A stretch of 64,000 bases of DNA from Tamlana sp038148895 (GTDB lineage: Bacteria; Bacteroidota; Bacteroidia; Flavobacteriales; Flavobacteriaceae): assembly GCA_038148895.1 (NCBI GenBank), contig JBBVGQ010000001.1; one strand, 5' to 3'. Under the pieces are notes generated by a model. It had not been told where the DNA came from. It ran no database searches and was given only the letters and a program-made list of their open reading frames with translations. Below are positions 36,673 through 45,573 of the stretch, in pieces. How positions within the stretch are numbered: position 1 is the first letter of the stretch; each line of letters opens with the position of its first letter. Position numbers and translations under genes: made by a program.

Positions 36673-38073
36673 TTAAAAGAGTGTTCTGGTTACCATAAAT
36701 GCCGCAGCACCAACCAAGAAGCCTATTAAAGCCAGCCAGGCTATCTTTTTTAGATACCAGAAGAAATCGATTTTCTCCATACCCATAGCCACAACACCAG
36801 CGGCGGAGCCAATAATAAGCATACTTCCACCAGTACCCGCAGAATAGGCGATAAAATGCCAAAGCTCATTGTCCATAGGCTCATGAAACATACCCAAACT
36901 AGCTGCCACAAGAGGCACATTGTCGATTACCGCAGAACCAACCCCGAGCAATAGTACCACGATGTCTGAAACACCTTCGTGGCCTCCAGGGTGAATTTCT
37001 GTTCCCAGCATTGGCATATTTTCCTGCAATGAGGCGGCAAAACCAAATAGGATGCCCAAAGATTCCAATGCGGCAACGGCCATTAAAATACCCAAGAAAA
37101 ATAAGATACTGGGTAATTCTATTTTGGACAATGAATAATGCACCGGGCTATGGTGCGCATGGGCATCGCTTTCCTCGGCATGAAATTCAGTCATGCTAAA
37201 TTTTGAACTACTATAAATTTCAGCAAATGTAGCAACAACTCCCAACGACAACATCATACCAACATAAGGCGGTAAATGGGTTATCATTTTAAAAATGGGA
37301 ACAAACACAATTGCGCCTAATCCTAAATAAAGCATGGTCGCACTAAACCTTGATTTCTTTTTCTCTTCAACCTCCTCAACGTCTAAGTCACCTTTAAAAG
37401 CCGGTAAAAACGAAGCAACAAACGTAGGTACTGCCATACATAAGAATGAAGGCACCAATAAATAACCAATTAAATGACCTGTAGACACTTTTTTACCAAT
37501 CCAAAGCATGGTTGTGGTTACATCACCAATTGGAGACCAAGCACCACCAGCATTTGCTGCAATAATGATCAAGCCAGCATACCAAATGCGAACATCTCTT
37601 TCCTTAACAATTTTCTGAAGGATTGAAATAAGAACAATAGTTGCTGTAAGGTTATCTATTATAGCAGACAATATGAAAGCTAGAATAGCAAAAATCCAAA
37701 GGATTTTTGTTTTCTTTTTTGTCTTCACGAAGTCTTTTATGGTAGAAAAGCCATCAAAATAATCTATAATTTCAACAATGGTCATAGCTCCTAAAAGGAA
37801 CACCAAAATCTCCGATGTTTTACCTAAATGGTGAAGCAGTGTTTCTTCCATAAGGTGCATCTTCTCATCTGCCCCTAAATCACCAAACCCTTCTAAAAGT
37901 GCATGGTTTCCAGAATCAAACCATTGTGGAAAGGTTTCAAGGCCCAAAGCAATTAACGCCCAACAGACAGCCATCATGACCAAGGCTGGTATTAATTTAT
38001 CTATTCTTAAACTGTGCTCTAGGGTAATGCCCAAATAGCCTATTACAAATACCAAAATAATTGCTGATTCCAT
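36673..38073 (-). CDS. nhaD: sodium:proton antiporter NhaD
   Basis: Exports Na+ in exchange for H+, typical of marine and halotolerant bacteria. A protein of 466 residues with about a dozen hydrophobic helices. It has NhaD blocks such as MVEIIDYFDGF-like sequence (TIVEIIDYFDGFSTI), LSAIIDNLTATIVLISIL, NAGGAWSPIGDVTTTMLW and SAVIDNVPLVAASLGMF, with the paired Asp-Asn motifs expected for the ion site. It lies 11 bases downstream of the Glu/Leu-type dehydrogenase gene and is closed by a strong terminator. Confidence 0.93.
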   Translation of the reverse strand: MESAIILVFVIGYLGITLEHSLRIDKLIPALVMMAVCWALIALGLETFPQWFDSGNHALLEGFGDLGADEKMHLMEETLLHHLGKTSEILVFLLGAMTIVEIIDYFDGFSTIKDFVKTKKKTKILWIFAILAFILSAIIDNLTATIVLISILQKIVKERDVRIWYAGLIIIAANAGGAWSPIGDVTTTMLWIGKKVSTGHLIGYLLVPSFLCMAVPTFVASFLPAFKGDLDVEEVEEKKKSRFSATMLYLGLGAIVFVPIFKMITHLPPYVGMMLSLGVVATFAEIYSSSKFSMTEFHAEESDAHAHHSPVHYSLSKIELPSILFFLGILMAVAALESLGILFGFAASLQENMPMLGTEIHPGGHEGVSDIVVLLLGVGSAVIDNVPLVAASLGMFHEPMDNELWHFIAYSAGTGGSMLIIGSAAGVVAMGMEKIDFFWYLKKIAWLALIGFLVGAAAFMVTRTLF

Positions 38074-38084
38074 ATGTTTTTGTG

Positions 38085-39311
38085 TTAGATGAGTTGTTTT
38101 AGTGCAATTTCAAAAGCTGTTGCACTAATCTCCGTTTTGGATTTATTTTTATTGTAAATTTTTTCTAATGCCTCCTTAATCCTATTGGATGTGTCGTTGA
38201 AAATTGCTTCGTCCGTCATCTGCACTTTGCGTTCCATAAAATAAGCAAAAACCCGAGCCATGCCACAGTTTGAAATAAAATCTGGTATCAAACTTACCTT
38301 GTAATCGGTATGTTCCATTATGGGTCCAAAGAATATTTCTTTATCGGAAAATGGCACATTGGCACCACAAGATATGACTTCTAAACCACTATCAATCATT
38401 TCGTCTATTTGATGAATGGTAACCAGTCGAGATGCAGCACAAGGTGCAAAAATTTCCGTTTTTAATGACCATATTTTTTTATTTATTTCCTCAAAAGGAA
38501 TCAAATCTTCAGCAACTAGTGTATTTCCTTTTTTCGCAAGAAAAAGTTTTGAAATATCCTCAAAAGTAAAGCCTTCTTCGTTTATCAATCCACCAACAAC
38601 ATCAATAATGCCAACGATTTTAGCACCCATTTGGGACAGATAAAATGCAGCGGCTGCTCCAACATTTCCAAAACCCTGCACAACGGCTCGTTTATCTTTT
38701 ATTGAGCCTCCATAAATATTGTAATACTGCCTGACAGCTTCTGCCACCCCAAAACCCGTTATCATATCGGCCACCGTGTATTTTCTCAAAACACTTGGTG
38801 AGTAATAAGGGTTTTCAATAACCTTAATGACACCTTGGCGCAACTGCCCTATTCGGTTTATTTTATCGGCTTCGGTAGGCTTGAAATAACCGTTAAAAAC
38901 TCCTTCCTGAGGATGCCATACTCCACTTTCTTCAGTAATAGGTATTACCTCATGTATTTCATCAACATTTAAATCGCCGCCTGTACCATAATAGCTTTTA
39001 AGCAAGGGGGAAACGGCCATAAACCAACGTTCCAAAACCCCTTTCTTTCTGGGGTCTTTTGGGTCGAAATTAATACCAGACTTTGCTCCGCCTATTGGTG
39101 GACCTGAAACGGTAAATTTAATTTCCATGGTTTTTGCCAACGATAAAACCTCATTCATATCAAGGCCTTTACGCATCCTTGTACCACCACCGGCAGCACC
39201 ACCACGCAATGAATTTATAACCACCCAACCCTCTGCTTCCGTCTCGGAATCTTTCCAATTAAAAACAATTTCGGGTGCTTTATTTTCATATTTTTTTAAT
39301 AATTCTTTCAT
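38085..39311 (-). CDS. Glu/Leu/Phe/Val dehydrogenase
   Basis: NAD(P)-dependent oxidative deamination of an amino acid, most likely glutamate or a branched-chain residue. A protein of 408 residues. The catalytic Lys is in PIGGAKSGINFDP. The substrate/Asp motif region is GTGGDLNVDEIHEV, and the Rossmann cofactor motif is VVQGFGNVGAAAAFYL. It is upstream of nhaD in the same transcript. The pair may link amino-acid catabolism with ion balance, which is inference from position only. Substrate specificity is not decidable from sequence alone. Confidence 0.88.
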   Translation of the reverse strand: MKELLKKYENKAPEIVFNWKDSETEAEGWVVINSLRGGAAGGGTRMRKGLDMNEVLSLAKTMEIKFTVSGPPIGGAKSGINFDPKDPRKKGVLERWFMAVSPLLKSYYGTGGDLNVDEIHEVIPITEESGVWHPQEGVFNGYFKPTEADKINRIGQLRQGVIKVIENPYYSPSVLRKYTVADMITGFGVAEAVRQYYNIYGGSIKDKRAVVQGFGNVGAAAAFYLSQMGAKIVGIIDVVGGLINEEGFTFEDISKLFLAKKGNTLVAEDLIPFEEINKKIWSLKTEIFAPCAASRLVTIHQIDEMIDSGLEVISCGANVPFSDKEIFFGPIMEHTDYKVSLIPDFISNCGMARVFAYFMERKVQMTDEAIFNDTSNRIKEALEKIYNKNKSKTEISATAFEIALKQLI

Positions 39312-39421
39312 CTCTATTTGTAAAACTTGTTAACTGTTGCCTACTGTAAAAACTTCTTTGAAATTAAATTAAGCGTAGCTAAAGCTGATTCATTATTAGA
39401 GAAATTAAATTATTAATGTAA

Positions 39422-39429
39422 CAAATATA
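39422..39429 (-). promoter_or_regulatory. putative -7 box for gdh-nhaD
   Basis: TATATTTG on the minus strand fits TAnnTTTG. It lies 110 bases upstream of the dehydrogenase ATG, so the transcript would carry a long leader. Confidence 0.45.
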
Positions 39430-39440
39430 AAAAACTAAAA

Positions 39441-39476
39441 ATCCTTAAAGATTAAATTTAGATAAAATTTAAGGAT
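39441..39476 (-). terminator. intrinsic terminator of anmK
   Basis: ATCCTTAAA (39441-39449) pairs with TTTAAGGAT (39468-39476). The right arm overlaps the anmK stop codon, and the minus-strand exit is T-rich (TTTTAGTTTTTT). Confidence 0.6.
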
Positions 39477-40533
39477 GATAGATGATGCCTGAACTGTGGT
39501 CTTTTGAAGCTCCCGTTACACTATGTAAACAGTTTACTTCCCCACGAAGTTTTAACACGCCAAGAAACCCAAAAACGAGCGCTTCCTTGAATTCAACAAC
39601 CTGATTTACAGGAATAATTATTTTGCTTTTTGAATGAAATTTGATTCTTTCCATTAAATATTTGTTGTACGCCCCTCCTCCCGTAACCAAAACCGATGCG
39701 TCATTTTTTTGTTTGATTACTGAAGCTATTTGAACAGCAATGTGTTCAACAAATGTGTTTAGAACGTCTTTGACCTCCAATTTAAAAATATCAATAAGTG
39801 GAAAAATATTGGTTCTAACCCATTCCAATCCCAAAGATTTTGGGTGCTTTTGCGCATAAAAATTAAGGTCATTCAATTGATAAAGAAGTGTTGTATCCAA
39901 CTTTCCTGAAGAGGCTATTTGTCCGCCATCATCAAAATCAAATCCTAATTGGCTCACATAATGATTCAGTACAATGTTAACAGGGCAAATATCATAAGCT
40001 ATTCGAGATTGCTTTATCTCCGTAGAGATATTGGCGAACCCACCCAAATTCAAGCAAAAATCGTATTCAGAAAACAATAGTTTATCTCCAATCGGTACTA
40101 ATGGCGCACCCTGTCCACCTAGCTTAACATCCTCAACCCTGAAATCACAAACTACAATTTCATTTAAAATCTTGGCTATTTCAGGCAAATTGCCAATTTG
40201 AAGCGTTAACCTTTTCTCTGGTTGGTGCAATGCCGTATGCCCATGCGAGCAAATCGCATCAACATTTTTGATGTCGTTTTTAAAAATAAATTCTTTTATG
40301 GTAAGCGCCAAAAACTCGGTGTAATCCTCATCTATTTTCTTCAAATCTTCTAACGAAAGTGACACTAAATTCCTCAGGGTATCACGCCATTTTTTGGGAT
40401 AGGCAATAGTTTCAGCAGCAAGAATCTCAAAACGCCAAAAACCCTCAAAATAAAACTTAACCTGAACCAAATCGATACCATCTAATGAGGTTCCAGACAT
40501 TACGCCAACTACATGATATTCGCTTTTTATCAT
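39469..40533 (-). CDS. anmK: anhydro-N-acetylmuramic acid kinase
   Basis: Phosphorylates 1,6-anhydro-MurNAc during peptidoglycan recycling. The product is 354 residues from ATG 40533. A longer frame starting 8 codons upstream would reach into the promoter of the divergent gene and adds a non-family hydrophobic tail. Motifs are GVMSGTSLDGIDLVQ at the start, ICSHGHTALHQP, GGFANIS, PVNIVLNHYV and VTGGGAYNKYL. It is divergent from the acyl-CoA dehydrogenase with 93 bases between starts. Confidence 0.93.
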   Translation of the reverse strand: MIKSEYHVVGVMSGTSLDGIDLVQVKFYFEGFWRFEILAAETIAYPKKWRDTLRNLVSLSLEDLKKIDEDYTEFLALTIKEFIFKNDIKNVDAICSHGHTALHQPEKRLTLQIGNLPEIAKILNEIVVCDFRVEDVKLGGQGAPLVPIGDKLLFSEYDFCLNLGGFANISTEIKQSRIAYDICPVNIVLNHYVSQLGFDFDDGGQIASSGKLDTTLLYQLNDLNFYAQKHPKSLGLEWVRTNIFPLIDIFKLEVKDVLNTFVEHIAVQIASVIKQKNDASVLVTGGGAYNKYLMERIKFHSKSKIIIPVNQVVEFKEALVFGFLGVLKLRGEVNCLHSVTGASKDHSSGIIYHP

Positions 40534-40556
40534 ACAAAGCAAAAATAACAATCCCA

Positions 40557-40587
40557 TTGAATATTTAACAGTAAAAAGCTATATTTG
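40557..40587 (+). promoter_or_regulatory. promoter of acyl-CoA dehydrogenase gene
   Basis: TTG (-33, 40557-40559) and TATATTTG (-7, 40580-40587) are spaced by 20 bases. The -7 ends 39 bases before ATG 40627. Confidence 0.65.
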
Positions 40588-40626
40588 TAAATATTTTTTA
40601 TCAAAAACACAAAATATTTGTCAATT

Positions 40627-41769
40627 ATGGATTTTAGCCTTTCAGAAGAACACCTAATGATTCGAGATGCGGCCCGAGATTTTGCCCAAACCGAACTCCT
40701 TCCGGGTGTGATTGAACGTGATGAAAAACAACATTTCCCCAAAGAGCTTGTCAAAAAAATGGGCGATTTGGGCTTTTTGGGCATCATGGTAGACCCAAAA
40801 TATGGTGGTAGCGGTATGGATGCGGTTTCGTATGTGCTCATTATGGAAGAATTGTCTAAAATTGATGCTTCTGCTTCTGTAATTGTTTCCGTAAATAACT
40901 CTTTGGTGTGTTATGGCATTGAGGCCTATGGCAGCGAAGAACAAAAAGAAAAATACTTGACCAAACTGGCTACGGGTGAATTTATTGGCGCCTTCTGTTT
41001 GAGTGAACCCGAAGCCGGAAGCGATGCCACGTCTCAAAGAACAACGGCTATTGATAAAGGCGACCATTATGTTCTCAACGGCACAAAAAACTGGATAACA
41101 AACGGTGGCCGTGCAGATGTTTATATTGTTATTGCCCAAACTGATAGAGATAAAGGTTCGCATGGCATCAATGCTTTTATTGTTGAAAAAGGCATGGAAG
41201 GTTTTCATGTGGGGCCTAAAGAAGATAAATTGGGCATTCGCGGAAGCGACACGCACACCCTTCAATTTAATGATGTTAAAGTTCCCAAATCCAACCGAAT
41301 TGGCCCCAACGGTTCTGGGTTTAGATTTGCCATGAAAACCCTTTCAGGCGGTCGTATAGGCATTGCATCGCAGGCATTGGGTATAGCATCCGGCGCTTAC
41401 GAATTGGCTCTTAAATATTCCAAAGAGCGCAAAGCTTTCGGCACCGAAATTTGCAACCACCAAGCCATTGCCTTTAAATTGGCCGATATGTACACCGACA
41501 TTGAAGCAGCACGTATGTTGGTAATGAAAGCAGCTTGGGATAAAGATAATGGCAACAATTATGACAAAAGCAGTGCTATGGCAAAACTTTACGCCTCCAC
41601 CGTGGCCATGAAACACACCGTTGAAGCGGTGCAAATACATGGTGGCAATGGTTTTGTAAAGGAATACCATGTGGAGCGTTTAATGCGCGATGCTAAAATT
41701 ACCCAGATTTATGAGGGCACTTCTGAGATTCAAAAAATTGTGATTTCTAGGAGTTTGATAAAAGAGTAA
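40627..41769 (+). CDS. acyl-CoA dehydrogenase
   Basis: FAD-dependent alpha,beta-dehydrogenation of acyl-CoA thioesters (fatty-acid or branched-chain degradation). The product is 380 residues from ATG 40627; an upstream TTG would add only three residues. Family signatures are GAFCLSEPEAGSDA (FAD/substrate), WITNGG, RKAFGTEICNHQAIAFKLAD, and near the C-terminus QIYEGTSEIQKIVISR, where the Glu of YEGTSE is the catalytic base in many short-chain members. It is monocistronic and followed by the AT-rich orphan gene. Confidence 0.95.
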   Translation: MDFSLSEEHLMIRDAARDFAQTELLPGVIERDEKQHFPKELVKKMGDLGFLGIMVDPKYGGSGMDAVSYVLIMEELSKIDASASVIVSVNNSLVCYGIEAYGSEEQKEKYLTKLATGEFIGAFCLSEPEAGSDATSQRTTAIDKGDHYVLNGTKNWITNGGRADVYIVIAQTDRDKGSHGINAFIVEKGMEGFHVGPKEDKLGIRGSDTHTLQFNDVKVPKSNRIGPNGSGFRFAMKTLSGGRIGIASQALGIASGAYELALKYSKERKAFGTEICNHQAIAFKLADMYTDIEAARMLVMKAAWDKDNGNNYDKSSAMAKLYASTVAMKHTVEAVQIHGGNGFVKEYHVERLMRDAKITQIYEGTSEIQKIVISRSLIKE

Positions 41770-41840
41770 AGGAAATCAAAATATTATACCATCGATAAGT
41801 TGAGCTACCATCTAAAACTAGAATTTAAACGAATTATTTA

Positions 41841-42869
41841 ATGGTTAAGTATAGTTGGGCAAAATACAACAACAAGATAGTTCACATTAATGATGTTACA
41901 ATTGAAATGAGAAAAAACGGCTCATTTTTCAATTTAATAAGTAACAAAAAAATGACTGCCTACTTAGAAGGAAAATTTAAACCTCACTTTCACCATTTAA
42001 ATAAAGTCAATTTTTCAAATGAGACTTATTTGCACGAAGCCGCAAAAGAAGTCTTTAAAGAAACGTATTTAGATGCAGTGGAAAACAAAGTGCCATTTTA
42101 CTTAGAATATCCTATTAAAGCTGTATGCGATAGACATTTTAAACAAACGGACATTTTTTGCAACATAGGAACAAGAACAGAAGCTTACGATTTGACAAAA
42201 ACTTTTGACAAAATAAAAGTTGAAGAAGGCTTTGATGAATTTAAACCTGATATTCAATTATTGTCAACAAAAAAACCAACCGAAGTTATCTTTATAGAAA
42301 TAGTCGTAACTCATAAATCAACTTCAAAGAAGTTAAATTCCAGAAATAAAATCATTGAAATTACGATTAAAAATGATTCAGATGTTATTGGCTTAAAAAA
42401 CAAAAGACTATCCTTTGAACAAAATAATACTGAATTTTATAATTTTAAATTGAATTCAACTACAAGGGACTTTTGCTCTTTGACTAAAAAAGGTTGTAGA
42501 GAATATAGGAAAGTTTTTATTTTAAATAAAAATGGCTCCTATGAATTCACAGAATACTATCTGGAAAGCATTTTAGCTGAAATTTATTCAAATCAAGAGA
42601 ATATAAAATTTGTTGATTATCATTTAGACAAGTTTTATAATGAAAGAAAAACAGAATCCGAAAATCAAATCGAATATTTAAATTACAGAAATATTCAAAT
42701 TAGAGAATGTGAATTATGTCGATATGCCGGATATTCAAGGAGAAGAATCAATAAAAAAGAAGTTCGACTTAGTTTGTTCTGCAAGTTTAAAAAAGAACTG
42801 ATTCAGTCAGAAAATGCATTAAGTTGTGAATATTTTAGAACAAAAGACATCAAAACCGAGCACAGCTAA
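41841..42869 (+). CDS. orphan protein, possible PD-(D/E)xK-like fold with C-terminal Cys4 zinc finger
   Basis: A protein of 342 residues that I do not recognise. The N-terminal two-thirds could be a restriction-endonuclease-like fold: Glu70 in HEAAKEVF, Asp137 in FKPDIQLL and Glu153 in IFIEIVVTHK give an E...PD...E-x-V spacing. That is close to, but not exactly, the canonical ExK. Cysteines at 96 and 107 bracket a His, and 212/219 form another pair. The C-terminus has C290-x2-C293, C314 and C329, a plausible zinc finger. The gene is clearly richer in Lys, Asn and Ile codons than its neighbours. It sits alone between acyl-CoA dehydrogenase and the arsenosugar operon, a pattern suggestive of horizontal acquisition. 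Nuclease function is inference. Confidence 0.55.
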   Translation: MVKYSWAKYNNKIVHINDVTIEMRKNGSFFNLISNKKMTAYLEGKFKPHFHHLNKVNFSNETYLHEAAKEVFKETYLDAVENKVPFYLEYPIKAVCDRHFKQTDIFCNIGTRTEAYDLTKTFDKIKVEEGFDEFKPDIQLLSTKKPTEVIFIEIVVTHKSTSKKLNSRNKIIEITIKNDSDVIGLKNKRLSFEQNNTEFYNFKLNSTTRDFCSLTKKGCREYRKVFILNKNGSYEFTEYYLESILAEIYSNQENIKFVDYHLDKFYNERKTESENQIEYLNYRNIQIRECELCRYAGYSRRRINKKEVRLSLFCKFKKELIQSENALSCEYFRTKDIKTEHS

Positions 42870-42957
42870 AATCAATTCTAAAAAATACTTTCACCCAAAA
42901 TTTCCAACAAATTTTGTTAAGTCATAACAAACATACCGACTTAACAAAGCAGATTTA

Positions 42958-42965
42958 TATCTTTA
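42958..42965 (+). promoter_or_regulatory. weak -7-like box before the arsenosugar operon
   Basis: TATCTTTA, one base off TAnnTTTG, 15 bases before the ATG of the first arsenosugar-operon gene. No -33 TTTG is seen. Confidence 0.3.
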
Positions 42966-42980
42966 GACCAAAATACATTT

Positions 42981-43316
42981 ATGCAAAAAACATACTACGA
43001 CCCTGCCGATTTAAGAAAATTTGGAAAAATCAGCGAATGGAACCAAGAATTGGGCAGTAAATTCTTTGACTATTACAATTCCGTTTTTGAGGAAAGCGCA
43101 CTTACCGCCAGAGAAAAATCGTTAATCGCTTTAGCCGTGGCGCACACCATTCAATGCCCTTATTGTATTGACGCCTATACAGGTGATGGCCTTAAACGTG
43201 GCATAACCAAAGAAGAAATGATGGAAGCTTTGCACGTTGCGGGAGCTATTCGTGGTGGTGCATCCTTGGTACATGGCGTGCAGATGATGAACAAAGTAAA
43301 TAAATTGGATATGTAA
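42981..43316 (+). CDS. carboxymuconolactone decarboxylase/AhpD-like protein of the arsenosugar operon
   Basis: A protein of 111 residues with the peroxidase-like AhpD active site CPYCIDAY (Cys59, Cys62) and the helical core LTAREKSLIALAVAHTI. NCBI family models describe this type as arsenosugar biosynthesis-associated peroxidase-like. It probably handles redox chemistry of thiols or arsenic intermediates; the exact reaction is unknown. It is the first gene of a seven- or eight-gene plus-strand cluster with arsS 82 bases downstream. Confidence 0.85.
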   Translation: MQKTYYDPADLRKFGKISEWNQELGSKFFDYYNSVFEESALTAREKSLIALAVAHTIQCPYCIDAYTGDGLKRGITKEEMMEALHVAGAIRGGASLVHGVQMMNKVNKLDM

Positions 43317-43397
43317 ATCGATTTTAAGAGTTACGATGCACGATTTTAGAGTTTCTTATCAATCGTTATTCGTAAATCGTAAATCAAAAATCAAAAA

Positions 43398-44450
43398 ATG
43401 ATTAAATCCTTACATAAACGCGAAAGTGCACTCGCAAACTCAAAAAGACAGTTGGAAATTTTGTCCAACGGTATTTTTCAAAACGGCGACTTACCTAAGT
43501 TTAAAAATAAAATTGCAGAAACTGGTCAATTTCCACTCAAAGCAAAAAAACTGGAGATTCTTCAGATTAATGTGGGCTATATGTGCAATCAAGTTTGTGC
43601 ACACTGCCATGTTGATGCCGGCCCAGACCGAAAGGAAATCATGACCAAGGAAACCATGCAACAGTGCTTGGAGGTTATAAAAAATACCGAGGCACATACC
43701 TTGGATTTAACCGGTGGCGCTCCAGAAATGAACCCTAATTTTCGTTGGTTTGTGGAAGAGGCCGCAAAAGTTGGCATTAAGGATTTCATAGTTCGGTCTA
43801 ACTTAACCATCATCAAGGCCAATAAAAAATATCACGATTTACCTGAATTTTTCAAAAAATACAACATTCATGTAGTAAGTTCCATGCCACATTGGACACG
43901 TGGGAAAACGGACAAACAGCGTGGCGAAGGTGTTTTTAACACATCCATCGAAGCGCTTAAAATGTTAAATTCCGTAGGGTATGGCATGCCGGATAGTTCA
44001 TTGCGATTAGATTTGGTTTATAATCCATCTGGGGCATTTTTACCGGGAAATCAAGCTTCAATGGAAATGGATTACAAAAAAGCATTAAAAGAAGATTTTG
44101 ATATTCATTTCCACAACTTGTTTGCCATTACCAACCTTCCAATTAGCAGGTTTTTAGACTACCTCATCGCTTCGGAAAATTACGAGGACTATATGTATGA
44201 GTTGGTTGAAGCCTACAACCCTGCAGCCGTTGAAAACGTGATGTGCACCAATACGCTTTCCGTTAGCTGGGATGGCTATTTGTATGATTGCGACTTTAAC
44301 CAAATGTTGGAATTGCCGATTAATGGTAAAACCAAACATATTTCGGAATACAACGAAACCCTTTTGGAGGGCAGAGATATCGTAATTTCTCAACATTGTT
44401 ATGGTTGTACTGCAGGTGCCGGAAGCAGTTGCCAAGGTACGGTTGCCTAA
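43398..44450 (+). CDS. arsS: arsenosugar biosynthesis radical SAM protein ArsS
   Basis: Radical SAM enzyme that transfers a 5'-deoxyadenosyl group to methylated arsenic, giving the arsenosugar skeleton. A protein of 350 residues. The cluster motif is MCNQVCAHCH (Cys63, Cys67, Cys70; CX3CX2C). Downstream come DLTGGAPEMNP and VRSNLTI. The C-terminal Cys-rich domain (DCDFNQML, then QHCYGCTAGAGSSCQGT) is typical of this family. It is followed 9 bases later by the rhodanese-like gene, and arsM lies further down the operon. Confidence 0.93.
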   Translation: MIKSLHKRESALANSKRQLEILSNGIFQNGDLPKFKNKIAETGQFPLKAKKLEILQINVGYMCNQVCAHCHVDAGPDRKEIMTKETMQQCLEVIKNTEAHTLDLTGGAPEMNPNFRWFVEEAAKVGIKDFIVRSNLTIIKANKKYHDLPEFFKKYNIHVVSSMPHWTRGKTDKQRGEGVFNTSIEALKMLNSVGYGMPDSSLRLDLVYNPSGAFLPGNQASMEMDYKKALKEDFDIHFHNLFAITNLPISRFLDYLIASENYEDYMYELVEAYNPAAVENVMCTNTLSVSWDGYLYDCDFNQMLELPINGKTKHISEYNETLLEGRDIVISQHCYGCTAGAGSSCQGTVA

Positions 44451-44459
44451 TTAAATAAT

Positions 44460-44954
44460 ATGAAGCAGTTTCTTTTTTATCTTATTATTCTAGTGTCATC
44501 CGCGAGTTTTTCACAGCAAAAGCTTTCAAAATTATTAAAACATTACAACACCGAAAGCATTCCTTATATCAATGCTGAATCGTTGAGAACTTCAGCAGAA
44601 AATACTATTTTACTGGATTCTAGAGAAGAAAAAGAATACCAAGTCAGTCATCTTAAAAACGCCATTTTTGTGGGCTACGATAATTTTAGTTTAGATTCGG
44701 TTCAACAAAAATTAGTCGATAAAAATTCAAGCATTGTGGTTTATTGCTCTCTCGGTGTTCGATCTGAAGATATTGCCGAAAAACTTAAAAAAGCGGGCTA
44801 CACCAATGTTAAAAACCTGTACGGCGGTATTTTTGAATGGAAAAATCAAGGTTTCCCCGTTTATAATAAGAAAGGACAAGAAACCGATAGCATCCATGCC
44901 TTTTCCAAAAGTTGGAGCAAATGGCTTTCCAAAGGAATAAAAATATATGAGTAA
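44460..44954 (+). CDS. exported rhodanese-like domain protein
   Basis: A protein of 164 residues with an N-terminal signal peptide (FYLIILVSSASFSQ) and one rhodanese domain with active-site loop VVYCSLGVRS (catalytic Cys near residue 98). LLDSREEKEYQVSHLKNAIFV is the matching start of the fold. It may move sulfur or bind thiophilic metalloid; this is inference from the arsenosugar context. It overlaps the next gene by 8 bases, showing translational coupling. Confidence 0.88.
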   Translation: MKQFLFYLIILVSSASFSQQKLSKLLKHYNTESIPYINAESLRTSAENTILLDSREEKEYQVSHLKNAIFVGYDNFSLDSVQQKLVDKNSSIVVYCSLGVRSEDIAEKLKKAGYTNVKNLYGGIFEWKNQGFPVYNKKGQETDSIHAFSKSWSKWLSKGIKIYE

Positions 44955-45573
44955 AGCCCTTGTTATCGTTTTTGTAAAGAATATTGAACTTGGAAAAGTA
45001 AAAACTCGGCTTGCCAAATCTATTGGCAACCAAGCTGCTTTGGATGTCTATAAAGAGCTTGTGAAAGTCGCCAAAAATGCTACTAAAAATCTTTCGGCAG
45101 ATAAACGAGTTTATTTCTCAGATTCGATTGTGAACAATGAATGGAAAGGCTATAAAAAAACCATTCAAAAAGGCAAATACCTTGGCGAGCGTATGAAAAA
45201 TGCTTTTAAAGATGGTTTTGAAGATGGCTACGAGCGTATCGTTTTGATTGGTACAGATTTACCCGAAATGTCCGAAAAGCTCATCAATCAAGGTTTGAAG
45301 GCTCTCAATAAAACTGATACCGTTTTTGGCCCTGCACAAGATGGCGGGTATTACTTGATTGGCCTCAACAAGATGTGTGATTTCATTTTTGAAAACAAAC
45401 CTTGGAGCCAATCTAATTTATTGCAAGAAACTCTTCAAGAGTTAACTAAAAACCGCTTTACATTTACTACTTTAGAGACTTTGAATGATATAGACACTTT
45501 TGAAGATTTAATGGCTTCAGAATTCTATCAATCCAACCATAAATTGCGAGAAAAAATTCAATATTTAAAATGA
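44947..45573 (+). CDS. TIGR04282-type (DUF2064) arsenosugar glycosyltransferase
   Basis: A protein of 208 residues of the GT-A nucleotidyl/glycosyltransferase-like DUF2064 family. Motifs are VIVFVKNIELGKVKTRLAKSIG, LIGTDLPEM and GPAQDGGYYLIGL. The name TIGR04282 arsenosugar biosynthesis glycosyltransferase fits and is supported by arsS/arsM neighbours. The first 8 bases overlap the rhodanese gene and its last 4 bases overlap the purine phosphorylase gene. Confidence 0.88.
   Translation: MSKALVIVFVKNIELGKVKTRLAKSIGNQAALDVYKELVKVAKNATKNLSADKRVYFSDSIVNNEWKGYKKTIQKGKYLGERMKNAFKDGFEDGYERIVLIGTDLPEMSEKLINQGLKALNKTDTVFGPAQDGGYYLIGLNKMCDFIFENKPWSQSNLLQETLQELTKNRFTFTTLETLNDIDTFEDLMASEFYQSNHKLREKIQYLK

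Noticed and set aside
40654..41265. 203-codon minus-strand open frame opposite acyl-CoA dehydrogenase
   Set aside because: Antisense of a firmly identified gene, no family motif.
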